Shown here: piece by piece, positions 17,135 to 25,859 of the stretch
How positions within the stretch are numbered: the stretch's first letter is position 1
Layout: each line of letters starts with the position of its first letter
Source: Enterococcus sp. DIV2402
GTDB taxonomy: Bacteria; Bacillota; Bacilli; Lactobacillales; Enterococcaceae
DNA length: 64,000 bases
NCBI RefSeq assembly: GCF_017426705.2
Contig: NZ_CP147251.1
Span: 1,278,501-1,342,500 of the forward strand
Direction: 5' to 3'
The notes under the pieces: model-generated
What the model saw: only the letters and a program-made list of their open reading frames with translations
Told to the model about the DNA's origin: nothing
Databases searched by the model: none
Translations under genes and position numbers: made by a program

Positions 17135-17975
17135 ACGATTAAAAGTGGCTTACGGTAAAACCGTTGCATTAGATATTGAACGTTCAATTGAAATTCAAGC
17201 AACTGATCGTGTCGGGATTATTGGTTCAAACGGCGCTGGAAAAACGACACTTATTAAAGCTTGTTTAGGATTGATTAAATATGAGGGGAAAATTCTTTCA
17301 GAAGTGCGCCCTGAAGACATGGCTGTGCATATGCAGTTTAATCATTATGTAGATACGGTTAGTTGTAAGGTAATTTTAGAAGCGATTTTAAATACATCAT
17401 ATAAACAAAATACGAAACTACAAGAACTTGTTACATTTTTTGCTTTTGAAGAGAATTTAAAAAAGAAATTTAAAGATTTATCTGGTGGACAAAAGCAGCG
17501 ATTTACCTTAATTTTAGTTCTAATGCAAGATGCACCTATCACCTTTTTTGATGAAGTAACGACAGGTCTGGATTTTGAAACACGTCGCGCTTTAATCCAA
17601 AAAATCTTACAATGGTATGAACATAAAAATGCTGCTATTTTATTTGTAACGCACTATTACCAAGAGCTGGAACAATTAACCAATAAATTAATTATCTTAC
17701 ATGAAGGAAAAGTGGTTGCTTACGATTCTCATCGAGCGCTCTTTCAAAAATATTGTGGGCATGCAGTGATTACCTTTGATGAGAATGAAACGATTGCGTT
17801 AACGCAGTATCGACAATTAATTGCACCAGAAAATACGGTAGCCATTGCTTGTGACAATCAAGAAGAAGAATGGCAATTAGCCCAGCATTTAATCCAAAAA
17901 GGCATCAACTTCAAACGTAGTAATCAAGACATAGAATTATTGACTCTAAATGCGATTGGAGGGAAAATGCGATGA
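17121..17975 (+). CDS. ABC transporter ATP-binding protein, 284 aa
   Basis: ATPase of an ABC-2 type transporter. Walker A GSNGAGKTT (35-43), signature LSGGQKQR, Walker B ITFFDE and the H-loop FVTHYYQE are all present. The C-terminal 80 residues are an accessory domain. The ATG at 17121 is preferred because GGAGGG (17109-17114) is six bases away; the ATG at 17115 abuts it. It overlaps the kinase gene by 14 nt and the permease gene by 4 nt, so all four genes are tightly coupled. Export of a drug, peptide or lipid is inferred. Confidence 0.9.
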   Translation: MITIERLKVAYGKTVALDIERSIEIQATDRVGIIGSNGAGKTTLIKACLGLIKYEGKILSEVRPEDMAVHMQFNHYVDTVSCKVILEAILNTSYKQNTKLQELVTFFAFEENLKKKFKDLSGGQKQRFTLILVLMQDAPITFFDEVTTGLDFETRRALIQKILQWYEHKNAAILFVTHYYQELEQLTNKLIILHEGKVVAYDSHRALFQKYCGHAVITFDENETIALTQYRQLIAPENTVAIACDNQEEEWQLAQHLIQKGINFKRSNQDIELLTLNAIGGKMR

Positions 17976-18724
17976 AAAGATATGTAAAATATGAATTGTT
18001 AAATTCACTGGGCAACTTTTTCTCTATTTTATTTGGGATCATCTTTCCGATTGTGATGACGTTACTGTTTTATTCGATTTTTAATAAACAAATCCCTGAA
18101 AGTCAGCTGCCTCAATTTAGTACACAATTATTTGTGACCAACTTGTTGATTTCGCCATTAGCAGTTATTTACATTGGTTTTGCAGCGCTGTTTTCTCAAG
18201 AAATTGAAAAAGAAGTGACTGTAAGAATGGCGTTATTTGGTTACTCAGAGAAAAAACAAATGCAAGCAAAATTTTTAGCACAAGCCATAATGTCGAGTAT
18301 CTCAGTAGCCATTTATATTGCTGTAGTGACACCGTTTCTTAGCGTTCCTTTGCCAACCATTTTTGGGTTAATGGTTTTTGTTAGTGGTGTGTGCTTGTTG
18401 AGCTTTAGTTTGTTTTTAGCAGCGTACGGAATTTCTTTATTAATGAAAAAATTCAGTACAACATTTGGGATTGTGATGTCTACGTATTTTTTAATTATGA
18501 TTTTATCAGGCATGATGGGGATTCAAACCAATCAATTACCAAAACCTATTCAAAGCGTTGCTAAATTGTTGCCAACCACTCATATGATTCAAGATATGCC
18601 TAAATTATGGGAGAAAACGACTTATAATTTAATGCCAATGATTCAATCGATGTTATTTTTATTGGCCCTCTCCATTTTATTATATCTCGCAGGTATTCAA
18701 TCAAAAAAACGCCGAATCAATTAA
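17972..18724 (+). CDS. ABC-2 type transporter permease, 250 aa
   Basis: Integral membrane subunit with six hydrophobic helices (about 15-37, 55-75, 98-120, 130-152, 165-185, 222-242), matching the ABC-2 permease layout and size. Partner of the preceding ATPase (ATGA overlap). Last gene of the kinase/regulator/transporter operon, closed by a terminator. No substrate can be assigned. Confidence 0.88.
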   Translation: MKRYVKYELLNSLGNFFSILFGIIFPIVMTLLFYSIFNKQIPESQLPQFSTQLFVTNLLISPLAVIYIGFAALFSQEIEKEVTVRMALFGYSEKKQMQAKFLAQAIMSSISVAIYIAVVTPFLSVPLPTIFGLMVFVSGVCLLSFSLFLAAYGISLLMKKFSTTFGIVMSTYFLIMILSGMMGIQTNQLPKPIQSVAKLLPTTHMIQDMPKLWEKTTYNLMPMIQSMLFLLALSILLYLAGIQSKKRRIN

Positions 18725-18725
18725 T

Positions 18726-18764
18726 TAAAACCTTTAGCAGTCGTGAGCTGTTAAAGGTTTTTAA
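18726..18764 (+). terminator. Terminator of the two-component/ABC operon
   Basis: Stem AAAACCTTTAGCAG / CTGTTAAAGGTTTT with the loop TCGTGAG and trailing T residues. Confidence 0.85.
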
Positions 18765-18845
18765 TTTTTCCAATTGTATTTTTCCATAATATCAGCTATT
18801 CTACTCAAGAAAAACTATTTTTTGTAGAAAGAAGGAATTGATGAG

Positions 18846-19925
18846 TTGAAACGATTGGTAGTATTTTTTGGTGGCATCCTACTCGTTTTGAGTATTTTAT
18901 TTGTTAGTAAAACTTGGTTGGCAAAAGAAACGGCGACGGTAAGCGAAGCGAGTGAAAATACAGTCATTATCTTTAACTGGGGGGAATACATTGATCCCGA
19001 GTTACTAGAAGCATTTGAAAAAGAATCTGGTTATCATGTCATTTACAATACATTTGATTCAAATGAAGCGATGGAAACGAAAATCAAACAAGGTGGAACG
19101 CGTTATGATGTCGTATTTCCAAGTGAATCGATTATTCCTAAGATGATTGAAGGGGATTTGTTAGTACCGATTGATCACAGTAAAATTAAAGGGATAGAAA
19201 ATTTATCGAGCTTTTTAATGAATCAAAATTTTGATGAAAATAACCAATACTCATTGCCTTATTTTTGGGGAACGATTGGAATTATGGTGAATACAGATGA
19301 GATTGAAGCCGAGGCTATTCAGAAATGGGCAGATTTATGGGAGCCAACGTATCAAAATGATATTTTAATGGTAGATGGTGCTCGTGAATCAATAGGAATT
19401 GCATTACAAGCACAAGGATTATCTCTAAATGAATTAGAAAAAGACAAAATTGAACGTGGTGTAAAAAAATTAGAAGCCTTGCGACCAAATGTTAAGGCGG
19501 TTTTGACTGATGAAATCAAAACATTAATGATTAACAATGATGCACCCATCGGCATTGGTTATTCAGGGGATGCAGCGTTTGTAATGTCAGAAAATCCTGC
19601 TGTAGAATATATTGTTCCAGAAGATGGCGGAGCGATTTGGACGGATAATTTCGCTATTCCTAAAACTGTCAGCAATTTAGAAGGTGCATATGCTTTTATT
19701 AATTTTATGCTGCGTCCAGAAAATGCCAAACAGAATGCGGAATATGTTGGTTATGCAACACCAAATGAAAAAGCCAAAGCGTTATTACCAAACGAATTAA
19801 CTGATAATGCTGCTTTTTATCCGCAACCAGAGGCAATGGGACAAATGGAACATTATGAATATTTAGGAAGAGATGCAGTCGAAATTTACAATGATCTTTT
19901 CTTAGAATGGAAGTTGGGGTTATAA
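18846..19925 (+). CDS. PotD-like polyamine-binding protein, orphan, 359 aa
   Basis: Periplasmic-binding-fold protein of the spermidine/putrescine type. An N-terminal hydrophobic helix without lipobox cysteine (about 5-23) resembles streptococcal PotD. The ligand-domain motifs FNWGEYIDPELLEAFE, DVVFPSE and YSGDAAFV are typical. It starts with TTG at 18846, GAAGGA nine bases before. No potA, potB or potC is present; instead an amidohydrolase gene begins one base after its stop. It may be a second binding protein for a PotABC encoded elsewhere, or bind a polyamine derivative released or processed by the neighbour. Confidence 0.85.
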   Translation: MKRLVVFFGGILLVLSILFVSKTWLAKETATVSEASENTVIIFNWGEYIDPELLEAFEKESGYHVIYNTFDSNEAMETKIKQGGTRYDVVFPSESIIPKMIEGDLLVPIDHSKIKGIENLSSFLMNQNFDENNQYSLPYFWGTIGIMVNTDEIEAEAIQKWADLWEPTYQNDILMVDGARESIGIALQAQGLSLNELEKDKIERGVKKLEALRPNVKAVLTDEIKTLMINNDAPIGIGYSGDAAFVMSENPAVEYIVPEDGGAIWTDNFAIPKTVSNLEGAYAFINFMLRPENAKQNAEYVGYATPNEKAKALLPNELTDNAAFYPQPEAMGQMEHYEYLGRDAVEIYNDLFLEWKLGL

Positions 19926-19926
19926 G

Positions 19927-21507
19927 ATGACAATTCTACGTTCAAATTATATTTTTGATACGATTACTAAAACGACTTTTGCAGGTTTTATTCAAATAGA
20001 AAAAGGCTTAATTAAAAAAATAGGTCCATTAGCAGACATTCCTCAAGGTGAGGTTATTGATTATTCTGAACAAATGATTATTCCAAGTTTTATTGATTGT
20101 CATGTTCATTTTTATTTGTCTGCGTTAATTCATGCGGGGCATTTAATTCAATTATCAGGAATATCCGAACAAGAATTTGCGCAACAAGTACCGGCGCTCC
20201 CAACAACTCATGGCTGGAAACTGGGTATTGGTTGGTTTAGTAGTGATTTTGGGCAAAACGTCTATCCAACCAAAAATTCAATTGATACAGTTTGTTCTGA
20301 TGTTCCTGTTATGCTTATTTCTGGCGATGCCCATAGTATTTGGTTGAATACGAAAGCAATGGAAGTTTTACAAATTACCAAAGAAAAAATTCCTCAAGGG
20401 ATTAGTGGGGAAGCAATTTTTGAAGAAAATGAATTAACAGGTTGCTTTTTGGAAGCAGTAGCGATTAATTATCTTGCTGAAGTATTAGAAATATTTAAAG
20501 AAAAAATAGCCGATACCTATTTAGCTTATATGGCTCACTTAAATCAAATGGGAATAACGACTATTGGAGATGTCGCATTAACTGGTGAAAGCTGGGATGA
20601 TTTGGTGTATCCAGAATTATTTCAACAAATTGAAGAAGCAGCCACAACACGTGCCATTTTGTATCCAGCCATGCGCTCTGAAATTACGGAATTGACTGAA
20701 ATTGCAGCGAAATATTGCTCACCTAAAGTGCAAATGGGTGGTGTGAAGCAATTTTTTGACGGTGTCACAAGTACGCACACTGCTTTTTTAAAAGAAGAAT
20801 ATGAAACACCTTATTTTGAAGGAGATGTAGGCAGTCCGTTAATTGCGACAGAACGGATGCGCCAATTGATTTTATTAGCCAATCAACAAGGATGGCCTAT
20901 GAGAATTCATACGATTGGTGATGAAGCGATTCATCAAGCATTAACGTATTATCAAGAAAGCTTAGCAAAATTTCCATTGGCACAAGGCAAATACAATACG
21001 TTAGAACATTTAGAAGTGATGGATCCTACTGATTTAGCTTTAGTCAATCAAGAACAATTGGTCATCTCAGTACAACCCAGTCATTTATTAGTCGGATACG
21101 AGACATTAGAAGAAGAGGTCGGTACAAAACGGGCGGGCGAAATGTTTCCTTTTCAATCCTTCTTAACCCAAGGAGCAACGCTAGCATTTGGCACAGATAC
21201 TCCAGTTGTAGTAGATGTTACACCGTTAGAGTCAATCTATTATGCAGTGGCTCGTCGGGAAAAATCAGGAGTTCCGACTGAACGTTTGATGCCAACAGAA
21301 GTCATCTCAGTAGCAGATGCTCTATATGCGCATACCCAAGGAGCTGCTAAAGCTTTGAGCCGCACGGATATTGGTACGTTAGCAATCGGAAACCATGCAG
21401 ATATTTGTATTTTGTCTCAAAATTTACTTACTTGTTCAGAAGAAGAAATTTTAGAAACGGAAATACTTGCGACTATGATGGATGGAGAATGGGTGTATCA
21501 GAAGTGA
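19927..21507 (+). CDS. Amidohydrolase family protein (YtcJ-like), 526 aa
   Basis: Cytoplasmic metal-dependent hydrolase of the amidohydrolase superfamily, YtcJ/AepA branch. Seen: the first metal motif CHVHFY (57-62), a Lys in GGVKQFFDG that may bridge the metals, RIHTIGDEAIHQAL, and the late FGTDTPV motif with the catalytic Asp. Length of about 525 matches the branch. It is coupled to the PotD-like gene (gap of one base), suggesting hydrolysis of an imported amide, perhaps an acylated polyamine. This is inference; the YtcJ branch has few proven substrates. Confidence 0.85.
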   Translation: MTILRSNYIFDTITKTTFAGFIQIEKGLIKKIGPLADIPQGEVIDYSEQMIIPSFIDCHVHFYLSALIHAGHLIQLSGISEQEFAQQVPALPTTHGWKLGIGWFSSDFGQNVYPTKNSIDTVCSDVPVMLISGDAHSIWLNTKAMEVLQITKEKIPQGISGEAIFEENELTGCFLEAVAINYLAEVLEIFKEKIADTYLAYMAHLNQMGITTIGDVALTGESWDDLVYPELFQQIEEAATTRAILYPAMRSEITELTEIAAKYCSPKVQMGGVKQFFDGVTSTHTAFLKEEYETPYFEGDVGSPLIATERMRQLILLANQQGWPMRIHTIGDEAIHQALTYYQESLAKFPLAQGKYNTLEHLEVMDPTDLALVNQEQLVISVQPSHLLVGYETLEEEVGTKRAGEMFPFQSFLTQGATLAFGTDTPVVVDVTPLESIYYAVARREKSGVPTERLMPTEVISVADALYAHTQGAAKALSRTDIGTLAIGNHADICILSQNLLTCSEEEILETEILATMMDGEWVYQK

Positions 21508-21509
21508 GG

Positions 21510-21536
21510 GCTTGCGATGTTTCGCAAGCTTTTTTC
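21510..21536 (+). terminator. Terminator after the amidohydrolase gene
   Basis: Stem GCTTGCGA / TCGCAAGC with a TGTT loop and a run of T. Confidence 0.88.
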
Positions 21537-21546
21537 TTAAAAAATA

Positions 21547-21558
21547 GAACCGTTTTCA
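21547..21558 (+). promoter_or_regulatory. Possible self-control operator of the LacI gene
   Basis: GAACCGTTTTCA resembles the operators before the sugar operon (GGAAACGTTTCA), with two or three differences. Next to it, TGCTATTATAGTAGCA (21565-21580) is another short palindrome over the likely -10 region. Confidence 0.35.
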
Positions 21559-21596
21559 ATTTTCTGCTATTATAGTAGCAGAGAGGAGCGGATGAT

Positions 21597-22577
21597 ATGA
21601 AAGCAACAATGAAAGATGTAGCTGCTCTTGCAGGAGTTGGTGTAGGAACAGTTTCACGAGTTATTAATGGTGTACGTGTGAAAGATACCACAAGAGAAAA
21701 AGTTACTGCTGCAATTAAAGAATTAAATTATGAACCTGATGAATATGCACGTGGTTTAAAAACGAATAAAAGTAATACGATTGCTCTGATTCTTCCAACA
21801 ATTTGGCACCCATTCTTTTCTGAATTTGCCTATTTTGTAGAAGTTGAGTTAAGTAAGCGAAATTATAAATTATTACTGTGTAATTCTGATGGAAATGCTG
21901 ATAAAGAAAAAGAATATATTCAAATGGTGAAACAAAGTAAAGTAGATGGAATTATTGGAATTACCTATTCTGATATCGACAAATATGTCTCGGCTAATTT
22001 GCCTTTTGTAAGTATTGACCGTCATTTTTCTGAAGAGGTTGCTTATGTCACGGCAGATAATTTTAGCGGTGGTAAAATTGCTGCAATTGAATTAATCAAA
22101 CGCGGCTGTAAAAAATTAGCTTATATTGGGGGAACGTCGCCATATCCAAATGAAACAAATAATCGAAAACAAGGATTCTATGAATTTTGTTTACAAAAAG
22201 AAATTATTCCTAGTACATTGGATATGTTTGAACCCATTACTAATTTGGAAGAACAACTTACACAATTTTTTAAGTCCCATCAAGAGATAGATGGTATTTT
22301 TGCAGTAAATGATTTTATGGGCTTAAAAGTAGTAGATGTCTTAAAAAAATTCGGGAAAGAGCCCATTAGCGACTATCAAATTATTGGTTTTGATGGAGTT
22401 AAAATGGCTGCAGATCAATCATTTGTTATTTCTACAATTGTACAACCTATTCAGGAAATGGCGTACCATTCCGTTCAAACAATATTATCTATGATTTCAA
22501 ATGAAGAATTTCGTAAAAGAATTTTATTGCCAGTTATGTTTAAAGAAGGTAATACAACTAAAGTAATGAATGATTGA
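21597..22577 (+). CDS. LacI-family sugar repressor, 326 aa
   Basis: Transcription regulator with an N-terminal LacI helix-turn-helix (MKDVAALAGVGVGTVSRVIN, 5-24), hinge helix (about 48-60) and a periplasmic-binding-like sugar domain (VDGIIG, SIDRHF, AVNDFMGLKVV, IIGFDG). GAGGAG precedes the ATG. It lies directly before the sugar ABC/GH32 operon, whose promoter carries three GGAAACGTTTC-like palindromes, so it is probably the local repressor and responds to a fructose-containing sugar. A related half-matching palindrome (21547-21558) before its own gene suggests self-control. Confidence 0.92.
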   Translation: MKATMKDVAALAGVGVGTVSRVINGVRVKDTTREKVTAAIKELNYEPDEYARGLKTNKSNTIALILPTIWHPFFSEFAYFVEVELSKRNYKLLLCNSDGNADKEKEYIQMVKQSKVDGIIGITYSDIDKYVSANLPFVSIDRHFSEEVAYVTADNFSGGKIAAIELIKRGCKKLAYIGGTSPYPNETNNRKQGFYEFCLQKEIIPSTLDMFEPITNLEEQLTQFFKSHQEIDGIFAVNDFMGLKVVDVLKKFGKEPISDYQIIGFDGVKMAADQSFVISTIVQPIQEMAYHSVQTILSMISNEEFRKRILLPVMFKEGNTTKVMND

Positions 22578-22646
22578 GAAGAAAGGAGCGAAAGTCATAT
22601 GATTTTTGTTTCTTTTTTATTATTTAAAAAAAAAATCAAAAAACAA

Positions 22647-22675
22647 TTGACAGGAAGCGTTTCCAATGATATTCT
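22647..22675 (+). promoter_or_regulatory. Promoter of the sugar ABC/GH32 operon
   Basis: TTGACA (22647-22652), 17 bp, TATTCT (22670-22675). The first repressor palindrome sits inside the spacer, so bound repressor would block RNA polymerase. Confidence 0.75.
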
Positions 22676-22727
22676 CATTTTACAAACTGAAACGTTTCCA
22701 ATTTTAAAATAAAACGGAAACGTTTCA
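22653..22727 (+). promoter_or_regulatory. Three LacI-type operators
   Basis: Palindromes GGAAGCGTTTCC (22653-22664), TGAAACGTTTCCA (22688-22700) and GGAAACGTTTCA (22716-22727). Their centres are about 35 and 28 bp apart, so bound dimers could cooperate. The core AACGTT/AGCGTT also resembles CcpA cre sites, so dual control by carbon catabolite repression is possible. Confidence 0.75.
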
Positions 22728-22749
22728 AAAATCGAAAGGAGCAACACAC

Positions 22750-24063
22750 ATGAAACGAAAATTGTTAGGTTTTGCAGCGCTATCGATATTATCAGTAGGA
22801 TTATTGGCAGGTTGTGGTGGAGGAAATAGTAAGAAGGAAAGTAGTGATCCAGGTGATATTAAAATTTGGGTTCAATTTTCTGATGAAACACCAGAAGGCG
22901 TTGCATGGCAAGAAATTGTAGATGGCTTTAACAAAGAAAATGAAGGCAAGTATAAAGCAGTAACAGAATATATCCCTCGCAGTGGTAGTGGCGGTGGTTA
23001 TGAAGATAAAGTAAATGCTGCAATTACTACGAATGGACTGCCAGATGTCATTACTTTAGATGGTCCTAATACAGCTGCTTATGCTCACTCAGGTGTTATT
23101 GCTCCATTAGACGATTACTTAAAAGATGCTGATATGGATGATGTGTTAGATAGTATTATTCAACAGGGGACGTATGATGGAAAAATGTATGCTTTTGGTT
23201 TTTCGGAATCCAATGTAGGCGTTTACTATAATAAAGAAATGTTTAAAGAAGCAGGTATTACAGAAGAACAACTTCCAACACTTGATAACCCTTGGACATG
23301 GAGTGATTTTAGCAAAATTAGTGAAATTTTGACTAAACATTTTGAGGGTCCAGCAATTGATATGCAAATTGCATCAAACGATGAAATGTTAACGTATGCT
23401 TATACGCCATTTATTTGGTCAAATGGTGGCGATGTGGTGAATGAAGAGGGAACAAAAGCAACTGATTATTTCAATGATAGCAAAACTGTTGAAGCTTTAG
23501 AATTTGTTCAAAGCTTGGTTAAAAATGGGTACACTACAATTAGTCCAATTGAAAAAGGTTTTGAAACAGGTAAATATCCAATGCTTTTAAGTGGTTCATG
23601 GACAATTTTTGATTTAGAAGAAAATTACAAGGATATTGATTATGGTATTTTACCTTATCCAGTTTCAGATACAACAAAAGAATTAGTCTCACCAACAGGT
23701 AGTTGGCAATTAGCAATGACAACTAAGACAGAGAAAAAAGATGCTTCAGCTGCATTTATTAAATATGCAACAAGCACAGAATCAAGTCGTATTATGAGTC
23801 TGGGTAATAGTGTTTTACCAATTCGTAACTCAACCATTGAATTAATTAAAGATGAAGTTTCTGAAGGAATGAGAACGTTAATGGAACAAAACCAACGTTC
23901 AGGTCATGCACGTCCAGTAGTTGTAGCATATCCGCAAGTTTCACGTGCTTTCCAACAAGCCATTCAAGATATAAGTTACTTCGAAGAAAATAAAGATGTT
24001 CAAAAAGTTGCGGATACACGTGCTGAAGAAATGCAACAAGCGATTGATAATTCACTAAAATAA
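22750..24063 (+). CDS. Sugar ABC transporter substrate-binding lipoprotein, 437 aa
   Basis: Family 1 (MalE/MsmE-like) extracellular solute-binding protein. Signal peptide ends GLLAGC with Cys22 as lipid site, then a Gly/Ser linker. Family patterns: KIWVQFSDETPEG, LPDVITLDGPNTAAYA, GVYYNKEMFKEAGI and GSWTIFDLE. First gene of an operon with two permeases and a GH32 enzyme, which points to sucrose or fructo-oligosaccharides as ligand. A hairpin after the gene would keep the binding protein more abundant than the permeases. Confidence 0.92.
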   Translation: MKRKLLGFAALSILSVGLLAGCGGGNSKKESSDPGDIKIWVQFSDETPEGVAWQEIVDGFNKENEGKYKAVTEYIPRSGSGGGYEDKVNAAITTNGLPDVITLDGPNTAAYAHSGVIAPLDDYLKDADMDDVLDSIIQQGTYDGKMYAFGFSESNVGVYYNKEMFKEAGITEEQLPTLDNPWTWSDFSKISEILTKHFEGPAIDMQIASNDEMLTYAYTPFIWSNGGDVVNEEGTKATDYFNDSKTVEALEFVQSLVKNGYTTISPIEKGFETGKYPMLLSGSWTIFDLEENYKDIDYGILPYPVSDTTKELVSPTGSWQLAMTTKTEKKDASAAFIKYATSTESSRIMSLGNSVLPIRNSTIELIKDEVSEGMRTLMEQNQRSGHARPVVVAYPQVSRAFQQAIQDISYFEENKDVQKVADTRAEEMQQAIDNSLK

Positions 24064-24071
24064 AACAAATT

Positions 24072-24106
24072 GTACTCTGACAATTATTTTGTCGGAGTAC
24101 TCTTTT
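24072..24106 (+). terminator. Attenuating hairpin between binding protein and permeases
   Basis: Stem GTACTCTGAC / GTCGGAGTAC (one G-T pair) followed by TCTTTT. It lies within an operon, so probably partial termination or RNA stabilisation rather than a full stop. Confidence 0.65.
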
Positions 24107-24123
24107 AACAAAGGGGGAGCAAT

Positions 24124-25002
24124 ATGTTCAAGAAACCAACATTGAAAGATAATATAATCGGCTATGGTTTTTTAAGCCCGGCATTGATTTTACTAGCAAT
24201 TTTTTTAGTTATTCCAGTAGGGATGGTTTTTTATTACGCTTTTACAGATTATTACTTATTAACACCCGATGCTCGACAATTTATTGGCTTAGAAAATTTT
24301 CAACGATTGATTAAAGATCCAATTTTTATTAAAAGTATCTGGAATACAGCAAAGTTTGTAGTTTGGATTATTCCCGTTCAACTAGGAGCAGCTTTAGGAA
24401 TGGCATTAATTATCAACAAACAACGTAAAGGAAATATTTTCTTTAAAGTTGCTTTTTTTGCACCAGTAGTTATGTCTTTAGTTGTTATTTCGATTTTATG
24501 GTTGTATTTATTAAATCCTAACGAAGGATTAATTAATACGTTACTCACAAAAATTGGTCTTCCTTCACAACCATTCTTGACTAGTCCAAAACAAGCGATG
24601 TATACAATTGTTTTTGTATCAGCGTGGCAAGGAGCAGGTTACCAAATGCTTCTCTTTTTAGGCGGTATGCAGAATATACCCAATGATGTGTATGAAGCAG
24701 CCGAAATTGATGGCTTTTCCAAATTCCAACAATTTCGTTATATAACAATGCCTTTATTAAAACCAACAACCATTTTTGTCGTATTAACTACATTAATTTC
24801 AGCTTTTAAACTAATCATTCAGCCAATGGTTATGGCACAAGGTGGACCAATGAATTCTACAATGACGATGGTGTATTATATTTATCAAACTGGTTTTACC
24901 GATCGCATGGTAGGGTATTCTAGTTCAATTGCGTTAATCTTTACAACTATGATTGGCTTAATTACTCTCGCTCAACGTAAATTGATTAAGGAGGATAATT
25001 AA
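24124..25002 (+). CDS. Sugar ABC transporter permease (MalF type), 292 aa
   Basis: Membrane permease with about six helices and the cytoplasmic EAA loop (YEAAEIDGFSKFQQFRYITMP, about 198-218) that docks the ATPase. The length is typical of MsmF/MalF-like permeases without the large extra domain. AAGGGGGAG precedes the ATG; two bases separate it from the second permease. It works with the neighbouring binding protein. Confidence 0.92.
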   Translation: MFKKPTLKDNIIGYGFLSPALILLAIFLVIPVGMVFYYAFTDYYLLTPDARQFIGLENFQRLIKDPIFIKSIWNTAKFVVWIIPVQLGAALGMALIINKQRKGNIFFKVAFFAPVVMSLVVISILWLYLLNPNEGLINTLLTKIGLPSQPFLTSPKQAMYTIVFVSAWQGAGYQMLLFLGGMQNIPNDVYEAAEIDGFSKFQQFRYITMPLLKPTTIFVVLTTLISAFKLIIQPMVMAQGGPMNSTMTMVYYIYQTGFTDRMVGYSSSIALIFTTMIGLITLAQRKLIKEDN

Positions 25003-25004
25003 AA

Positions 25005-25853
25005 ATGACAAGAAAAATAGGACCATTAATGATACTTGAATATATTTTATTATTTTTGTTAGCCGCACTTTTTATCTTTCCGATGTTATGGATGTTAGTT
25101 TCTTCAATGAAACCAGAAGCAGAAGTATATACAAATCTTACTTCTTTAAAAGCTTTTTTACCGAGTTTGAATCCAGCGAATTGGTTTAAAACATATCAAG
25201 AAGTACTGGAACGTTTTAGCATTACTACTTATTTAGCAAACAGTGTGTTTTATGGCTTAACGTTTGCTTTTGGTTCAATTATTGTCAATTCATTAGCAGG
25301 TTTTGCTTTTGCTAAAATTAATTTTTCAGGAAAGAAAATCATTTTTGGGATACTTCTGGCATTATTAATTATCCCAATGGAAACAGTTTTGATTCCACAA
25401 TTTACGATTGTGAATGCTTTAGGATTAGTAAATACACGAATGGCAGTTATTCTTCCAGCGATGGCAAGTGTATTCAATATTTATTTATTTAGAAACTTTT
25501 TCATCGCAATTCCTGAAGAAATTATTGAATCGGCACGCTTAGATGGTGCCAGCATTGTACGTATTTTCTTTAGTATTATGCTACCTATGTCGAAGCCTGC
25601 GATTGCAACAGTGGGAGTATTATCCTTTATTGGTAGTTGGAATGATTATATTTGGCCATTAATGGTACTAACCGATAGCAGCAAATTTTCGATGCAAGTA
25701 GCTATAACAACTATTAACACCACTCAACCAGTTTATATTAATCAAGTAATGGCTGTATTGACCATCTCCACGATTCCACTGATTATTATTTATATTGTGG
25801 CACAAAAGTATATTTTACAAGGTTTAGGTGGTTCAGGTACTGGTATAAAATAA
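25005..25853 (+). CDS. Sugar ABC transporter permease (MalG type), 282 aa
   Basis: Second permease, six helices, with the EAA loop in the form ESARLDGASIVRIFFSIMLPMS. Paired with the MalF-type gene. No ATPase gene lies in this operon; as in many Gram-positive sugar importers, a shared MsmK-type ATPase from elsewhere is expected to energise it. Confidence 0.92.
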   Translation: MTRKIGPLMILEYILLFLLAALFIFPMLWMLVSSMKPEAEVYTNLTSLKAFLPSLNPANWFKTYQEVLERFSITTYLANSVFYGLTFAFGSIIVNSLAGFAFAKINFSGKKIIFGILLALLIIPMETVLIPQFTIVNALGLVNTRMAVILPAMASVFNIYLFRNFFIAIPEEIIESARLDGASIVRIFFSIMLPMSKPAIATVGVLSFIGSWNDYIWPLMVLTDSSKFSMQVAITTINTTQPVYINQVMAVLTISTIPLIIIYIVAQKYILQGLGGSGTGIK

Positions 25854-25859
25854 AAGGAC

